Source of the DNA: Codonopsis lanceolata
Taxonomy: Eukaryota; Streptophyta; Magnoliopsida; Asterales; Campanulaceae
Length of the DNA: 64,000 bases
Reading direction: 5' to 3'
Assembly: GCA_013146195.2 (NCBI GenBank)
Contig: CM028379.1
Location: forward strand, 114,136,168 to 114,200,167
Shown: piece after piece, positions 58,216 to 64,000 of the stretch
Layout: each line of letters opens with the position of its first letter
How positions within the stretch are numbered: the first letter of the stretch is position 1
The notes under the pieces: model-generated
The model's input: only the letters and a program-made list of their open reading frames with translations
Told to the model about the DNA's origin: nothing
Databases searched by the model: none
Made by a program: the position numbers and the translations under genes

Positions 58216-59860
58216 CGGCTGAAACGAATAAACAAAAAGTGTTTAAAGACAAAATAAAGATTGTTTGAAACAAAGGCACATTCGCCTGGAACCACTCGAC
58301 ACAGCGAGGCAAAATAAAAGAAATTATTCGGGGAGATTGGCGACCTCGGTCTCGTGAGGGGGTGAAGGAAGACCATGTTGCTCGGCGGCCAGGGACGCAA
58401 TTTCGAATTCAGCTCGGTTGGAGTGTTCACCTTCGCCCATAAATTGCCTTAGTTTGAGCTCCGGGTCGAAGTCCACCTCCTGACCTTGCTCAACAGCCTT
58501 TGTAAGGGCCATCACATCAAGCGACCACGGGGTGGGTGGCACCCATTCCTCCATGTTATATTTAACATCCGTTGCCCATGACATCTCCAGCTCTTCCTCT
58601 GTAAGGGGATCATCTCATGGCCTTGCCGAGCAGCTTCGCCGATGAAATTCTCGCTTCCCCATTCGATTATGGTGCCAAGATTCATCCCGAAGCGGCCACT
58701 ACTCGAAGCATATGCGTATTGCCCGCTCGTAATAGGCGGCGATTTCTTTATTAAAGGCTTCGGTCCCTCAAAAGACTTGAAAGTCGCGGCCTTCATCCTC
58801 GACCTCCCTCCAAACCAACTTTGGCCCTCGGCTCGGCCAACTCTGCTCGGCCCGATCCTCTCCTCGGCTCGGCTTCTCCTCGGCATCATTGGCCCTCTTC
58901 TCTGCAACCTTAGCACGAGCCTCAGCCGAGTCCTTGGCTTCGTTTAAGCGGGCCATTTTAGTCGAAGACTCTTTCATGGGCTTCCCCTTTGCATGTTCGC
59001 TTGTGGGGAGGCCACTTGACCTACGAGGAGCTCAATCTCATCTTTATCGGTTTGGGCTGAGTCTTCAACTTGTTGCCTCGATGGCGAGTCGGCTCAGTGG
59101 CCAAGAAGATACAAACAAATCTACAAAAATACAACGAATATCAGCAAAAGGAACAATTGACAAAATAAACAAAAAGAAAAAAGAAAGAGGCGAACATTAC
59201 CTCGCTTATGCAGACCAATTAGTCCCATGCCCTCGGCGAGGCGAGTTAGCAATCCCGACCATATCTCCGACAGAGCTCGGACCCCGGCCCTTGCAAGGCC
59301 AGGGAGAATCACGGCGACAAGCGTCAAAGTTTTGAAGACGGGGATATCAGCGAAATCTCCAGCGGGTGGGCCCCGCGAGCGAGTGGTCGGACCACGAAGT
59401 CATCCTCGACCAAGGGGACTGTCTTCTTCGCGCCGAGAAGATAGAGCCTTGCCTTTTGCCCTTCAATTTTTCCCGCCGGAGAAGCCGAGCGGATCTTTCC
59501 TCATACTTTGCTCTTCTTCCTCGAAGGCATCCACAATTAATTGTCGTTTTCTTTGGGAAGGGGCGAAAAGGAGCATTCTCGATGGAGATAGTGGGCAGGA
59601 GGAAGCGGGAGCAATCTGACGGCTGAGCTCAAATTTTCTTGGGCGGGCGGGGGCTTACTTCTTTAAGGGGTTGACCACGGCCAGGGAGCTCGGCGAGGCA
59701 GCGGTAGGATTTAGCCGCAGAAGACCCGACCCCTTGCTCAAGTCGGTGGCGGGGTTGGCAATGGATAGGCCTTTTGGGTCGGCCTTTGCATCCCTCAGCG
59801 GTTGGCGGCAGTAACCTTGGTCTCTTTGGTGATTTGCTGTGAGGCGTCTATATCGATCAT
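58216..59860 (-). pseudogene. antisense ORF of the Tat element (coiled-coil protein), decayed
   Basis: Minus-strand coding traces lie opposite in sense to pol and downstream of it, the place of the antisense ORF known in Tat elements. From high to low coordinates: a proline/serine-rich N-terminal part (59860-59640, starting at the assembly gap), a piece LPGLARAGVRALSEIW followed by a probable intron donor at about 59195, a charged alanine-rich helix (LNEAKDSAEARAKVAEKRAN at about 58950-58890), then GMNLGTIIEWGSENFIGEAA (near 58650) and an acidic end near 58330 (PHETEVANLPE). Frameshifts separate the parts, and the exon map is not certain. Function unknown. Confidence 0.5.
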
Positions 59861-59865
59861 ATAAA

Positions 59866-59965
59866 NNNNNNNNNNNNNNNNNNNNNNNNNNNNNNNNNNN
59901 NNNNNNNNNNNNNNNNNNNNNNNNNNNNNNNNNNNNNNNNNNNNNNNNNNNNNNNNNNNNNNNNN
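59866..59965. other. assembly gap (100 N)
   Basis: Exactly 100 undetermined bases, the usual placeholder for a scaffold gap of unknown size. Order across it should not be trusted; the 3' LTR of the Tat element is probably lost here. Confidence 0.95.
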
Positions 59966-60195
59966 GATCTCGGATGGTCTTAAGATTTAAGAACAATTAA
60001 GAATAAGATGTGATACTGCACGATATGATTATGATACTAACATTAAGTTGTGATTATAGCTAAGTTATGATCTCACCGATGATTAAGAAATTATTATTTC
60101 GTTAGACTAATATACTCGTGTTACTTGTGGAATGGCGCGAAGACAATGGCTCTAAGTCCGTATGGCCGCCTCCTCGAAGTTTCTGTAACGAATGC

Positions 60196-60620
60196 TAGCT
60201 AGGGCACACCATAAGCTAATCGAAGCAGAGAGGATGAATACAAAGTTGAGGGAAAAGAAAAGAGAGCTTGAAGCTAAACTGTGACGACAAACACAAGTTC
60301 TAAAGGATGTCCAGTACACTCTGCATAAGCCTCATGATGATATCACGAGTCTCGTGCCCACAATTGGGAGATGCACCTTGACCTCGTGAGCCGAGTTTTA
60401 AGAAAGTATGGATGCACTCCAAGTGGCCATTGATGATGGTCCAAACATAGAAGAGAATCCAAGGTCCGAGGAGGAGGTTGAAGATGACGAAAGCGTTGAC
60501 ATAGAAGTTGATGTCAACTCTGTGGCTCTCGTGGGTGTGGAGGCTGATGCTAATATCGGTAAGAATAATGATGATTATGATCCAAGTGAAGAAGAAGATG
60601 CGTCCGATTCAGGAAACTAG
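60196..60620 (+). pseudogene. acidic ORF fragment upstream of chromovirus gag
   Basis: One frame reads a charged helix (ERMNTKLREKKRELEAKL), a TGA near 60283, VQYTLHKPHDDI and two more stops, then, from 60408, a strongly acidic end (SEEEVEDDESVDIEVDVN, YDPSEEEDASDSGN) stopping at 60620. I do not recognise the family. It may be part of a gene carried by the same element, or an unrelated transposon fragment. 60621-61007 is AT-rich with no gene. Confidence 0.3.
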
Positions 60621-61007
60621 ATAGGATAACACTCTTACATTAGTTTTTTTAAAAATTTTGTTTATGGCCATCATAGTTGTTAGGTTCGTTCAGATGGTTT
60701 CTTGTTATCTTTAGTCATAAGACATGGAATACACTATGTGTGTCCAAATTTTGAGATATGAGTTGAATTTTGTTTTGATACTTAATAAAATTTTGGGAGA
60801 TTGTTTTTTAATACATTGACGTTTCTGTTCAACTATATTTTTATTTGATATTGGTTTCGAGATGATTTTGAGAACTAACTTTGGGAAGGAATCTGAGATT
60901 ACATAACAAGTGTGTAGATTGTTTCCACCACGTCATGTCGCTTAGCAATCACATCTTAGTGTGATGGAATCTTAGATATCTTTTGACACTCCTTTTTGTA
61001 CCAGAAT

Positions 61008-62250
61008 ATGGCATGTAGAGGAGGACGTACCGCTAACCGAGGCCGTTGCCGTGGTCCAGGAAACATGGGAGGAAGAACAGTAGAGGACTCTGTTTATGAA
61101 AGTATGGGGGAACAATCTAAAACTCAACTTAACATGAGTAACAGAAACTCTATTTCGGCGCCTCACCAACGCAGAAAATCCTCCTTTGGTAGACCTTGTC
61201 TCGATGATGAATTTCTCAAGAAATTTGACCCAAGTCAGACAGATTGGTCAAATTATTCAACCACAACCTCACCGCAAAGACCACAACCCCACTGCTTGCA
61301 CCACAACCTCCACTCATAGTTCCTCAACCTCGAACAGTAGCAAAGGACCCCCTTGACATATTCCAGAAGAGAAGCCCTAAACCCTTCTCAGCGCCAGCAC
61401 AATTAAACCAGAGGAGGGTGGAGAGAAGAAGATTTTTAGAACAATGACTCTCACAAGTGAGCAAAGGTCAACCTCGCCACTTTCAAGTTCAAGGAGAGGC
61501 CGACGCTGGTGGCGCCGAGATGAGAACTGTGGAAGCAAATCGCGTAAGAATACACTTGGGAGACTTTCCTTGAGGTCTTCTACAAGAAGTATTTTCCCCG
61601 AAAGTGTACAGACGGAAAGGCGGGTGGAGTTTCTAAATTTGGAACAAGGAAAGATGACGGTGGATGAGTATGCTATCAAATTTACGGAGCTGTCAAAATA
61701 TGCTCCAGGTCTCATTGAGAATGAGAAGCAAAAGGCTAGAATGTTTGAACGAGGCCTCGATGGGAGGATTAGTCATCGCTTAGTGGACTTGCAGTTGAAG
61801 ACTTATGCTGAAGTTGTTGACCGGGCTAGAATTCTTGAACGAGTAACAACAGACTATCAAAAGAAACGCGAGGAGAAAAAGAGAACATTTGAGAGTATTG
61901 GAGGTGGTTCTCCGGGTCAGTCGGGCCGCATCGAGGAAATAGTTCTCGGATTAGTCGGGTTATCGTGGAAATAATTCGAGATCGGCACAGTCATCGAGGA
62001 GGTAGTTACAGCAAGGCACAAGAGGAGAAACACAGATGATAATAGATCTAAGGGTCAAATCGTGGATTCGGAATCGAATCATGACGTGACCAAGGTCGAC
62101 GATGAAATGTGAATCGGGGACAGATTGAGAGTTGTAAGACTTGTGGGGGAAAGCATCCGACGTTGGCTTGCCACAGGGAAACAGAAGCTTGTTTTAACTC
62201 CGATAAAATGGGACACAAGGTCAGAGATTGCTCTTGCCACTGAGGAATCG
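61008..62250 (+). pseudogene. gag: chromovirus-type Ty3 gag
   Basis: Structural protein of the particle. ATG 61008 gives an Arg/Gly-rich start (MACRGGRTANRGRCRGPG), and PCLDDEFLKKFDP near 61200. Frameshifts near 61300 and 61440 lead to the best-preserved part (about 61600-61890): VEFLNLEQGKMTVDEYAIKF, TELSKYAPGL, ARMFERGLDGRI and YAEVVDRARILERV. The zinc knuckle near 62150-62245 reads CKTCGGKHPTLACHRE and CFNSDKMGHKVRDC, where one Cys is replaced by Ser. No LTR is visible upstream in the 1 kb that remains after the gap. Lineage among chromoviruses (Tekay, Reina or CRM) was not settled. Confidence 0.75.
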
Positions 62251-62950
62251 GGTTGTTCAGAACAATGGTGGTGGGGACAAACCTAAACCAAGGGAGCAAG
62301 GTAGAGTGTATGCAATGAACGCAAGAGATGCTCGCGCTACTAATGACGTGGTGGCAGGTACCGTCCAACTCTCTTCTCGTAGTTTGTATGCATTGATTGA
62401 TCCGGGTGCAACCCATTATGTGATATCTACATCTATTGCACAACGCATGAAACTGCCGTCACAAAAACCTAGATATCGACTTAGTTATAGATACACCATC
62501 CGGGGAGTCTATTCCAGTTGACTTCAAGATATAAGTCTTGTCGTTAAATTTGGAAGGTAGGGGAATGCCTATAGATCTGATTTCCTTAGATATTCGAGAT
62601 TTTGACATCATTTTGGGAATGTATTGGTTAGCCGCATTTCACGCTAAGGAGGACTGTTTTGGGAAGGAGGTAATATTTTGCATTCCAGGAGAACCGGAGT
62701 TTCGATTTAAGGGTTCTAAGCCGACGACCCTAACAGTTTTATCTCACAACAAGCCTCAGATCAGTTATGGAAGGGTTGCCAAGGTTATTTGGCACAAATT
62801 ATCGATACACGTAAGGAAGGGTTTAGTCTTGAGTCACTTCACGTGGGTTGGAGTTTATGAGGTGTTTCCTCGAAGAATTACTGTGACTTCCACCGAGAGG
62901 GAGGTAGAATTCTTAATTGACTTAGCACCGGACAGCCCCAATCTATAAAG
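62251..62950 (+). pseudogene. chromovirus protease region
   Basis: An aspartic protease linking gag and RT. RVYAMNARDARATNDVVAGT precedes the active site LIDPGATHYVIS, where the usual D-[ST]-G is D-P-G, a variant I recall from plant Ty3 elements. A frameshift near 62500 leads to the second part (62538-62948): MPIDLISLDIRDFDIILGMY, WLAAFHAKEDCFGKEVIFCI and FRFKGSK. The linker to RT is degenerate. Confidence 0.7.
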
Positions 62951-62996
62951 CACCTTATAGAATGGCTCTTGCGGAATTTAAGTAATTTAAGGACAT

Positions 62997-64000
62997 GTGA
63001 GTTGTTGGAGAAGGAGCTCATTAGGCTCCAGCGTATCGCCATGGGGTGCTCCAGTCTTGTTTGTGAAAAAGAAAGACGGGACGATGAGGTTATGCATAGA
63101 TTACCGTGAGTTGACTCGGGTCACGGTGAGGAACAAATACCGTTACCAAGATCGACGATCTTTTGACCAACTACAGGAGCATGCTACTTCTCAAAGATCG
63201 ATCGCTCGGGGTACCACCAACTTAGAGTCGAAAGGAGGATAATGCTAAGATCGTGTTTAGGACGCTGCATTTGAAACTACAAGTTTGGTGATGTCTTTGT
63301 TTGGGTTGACAAATGCTCTAGCATTTATGGACTTAATGAACCGAGTGTTTCGGAAGTTTCTAGGTCGGTGCGTAATTGTCTTCATTGATGATATTCTAAT
63401 CTACTCAAGAACTCGAGAGGAGCACGAGAAACACTTGAGAGCGGTTCTGCAGATTTTAAAGGAGGAGAAATTAGATGGGAAGTTCAAGAAATGTGAGTTT
63501 TGGTTGGAAACAATGAGTTTTGGGTCATGTAGTCTCAAAAGATGGAGTCTCAAGGACTGCCAAGATAGAGGCGTGAGTAACTGAGGAGAAACCGACGATC
63601 GCACAAGTTCAAGTTTCGGGGCTAGCAAGATATTATCGCTGCTTTTGTAGGGTTTTCAAAAATCATAGGACATATAATCCGGTTGACTCAGAAAAACAAG
63701 AAGTTTGTTTGGACAGAGGAGTGTGAGGCAAGTTTCGAGGAGTTAAAGAAAAAATTGGTGTCAGTTCCAATTCTTGCTTTACCGTCAGATCGGAGAAGTT
63801 TGTGATCTGTTGATGCGGGGAACAGTTGCCTCGGTTGTGTATCGATGCAACACGTGACTGGAGTTAGCCGCGGTAGTGTTTGCTTTAATGATTTGGAGAC
63901 ATTATTTGTATGGAGTGACTTGCGAGATATATACGGACCACAAAAGTCTTAAGTACATTTTCACTTAGAAGGAATTGAACATGAGACAGAGGAGATGGTT
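62997..64000 (+). pseudogene. pol: chromovirus RT and start of RNase H, cut by window edge
   Basis: RT: SPWGAPVLFVKKKDGTMRLC, IDYRELTRVTVRNKY, then frameshifts over 63140-63280, SLFGLTNALAFMDLMNR, the catalytic VFIDDILIYSR (about 63390) and LKEEKLDGKFKKCEFWLE. The palm-connection region is damaged near 63530-63600. RNase H begins with FVWTEECEASFEELKKKL (63710) and continues in shifted frames to EIYTDHKSLKYIFT, a TAG where Gln is expected, and KELNMRQRRW at the window edge. It continues beyond 64000. Confidence 0.8.

Overview
This is nuclear DNA of a flowering plant, most likely a eudicot. The signs are GT-AG introns in AT-rich DNA, TATA-box LTR promoters, Stowaway and hAT miniature elements with intact target-site duplications, and coding sequence almost wholly from plant lineages of Ty3/gypsy elements (Tat/Ogre, Athila, chromovirus) and Mutator-like (MULE) transposons. 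There are no rRNA genes, CRISPR arrays, operons or bacterial features. Species cannot be named from sequence alone; an asterid is only an impression. A 100-base run of N at 59866-59965 is an assembly gap. Only one gene looks structurally intact: a small GRF zinc-finger membrane protein gene at 4214-4895.

Layout. 1-3163: gag of a minus-strand Tat-type element, its tRNA primer site, and two LTRs head to head as an inverted repeat. 3164-8957: a MULE with the intact GRF gene (+) facing a decayed transposase (-). 8980-20073: a minus-strand Tat/Ogre-type element. Read 5' to 3' on its own strand it has RNase H and integrase, then two multi-domain genes in antisense (a DUF7745-like gene and a plant mobile domain gene), then a polypurine tract and an LTR, and after the LTR the primer site and leader of a second copy. 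20074-26113: two copies of a 2.55-kb repeat around broken LTR pieces. 26297-32661: a dense set of DNA transposons, among them a Pack-MULE that carries the start of a YIP1-like gene. 33486-35600: a FAR1-type MULE transposase pseudogene. 35832-45721: nested LTRs of four families. 44428-52990: a minus-strand Athila-like element with 3' LTR, env-position gene and broken pol. 52991-59860: a plus-strand Tat element (gag, protease, RT, two RNases H, integrase, tandem repeats, antisense ORF). 60196-64000: a decayed plus-strand chromovirus.

How the parts relate. Most genes are retroelement modules, nearly all broken by stops or frameshifts, so the region is probably silent. Three architectures deserve attention: host-type genes carried antisense between integrase and 3' LTR; a promoter module (paired CpG hairpins followed by a TATA box) present both in the Athila LTR and directly upstream of the env-position gene; and a conserved zinc-finger gene in the second-gene position of a MULE.
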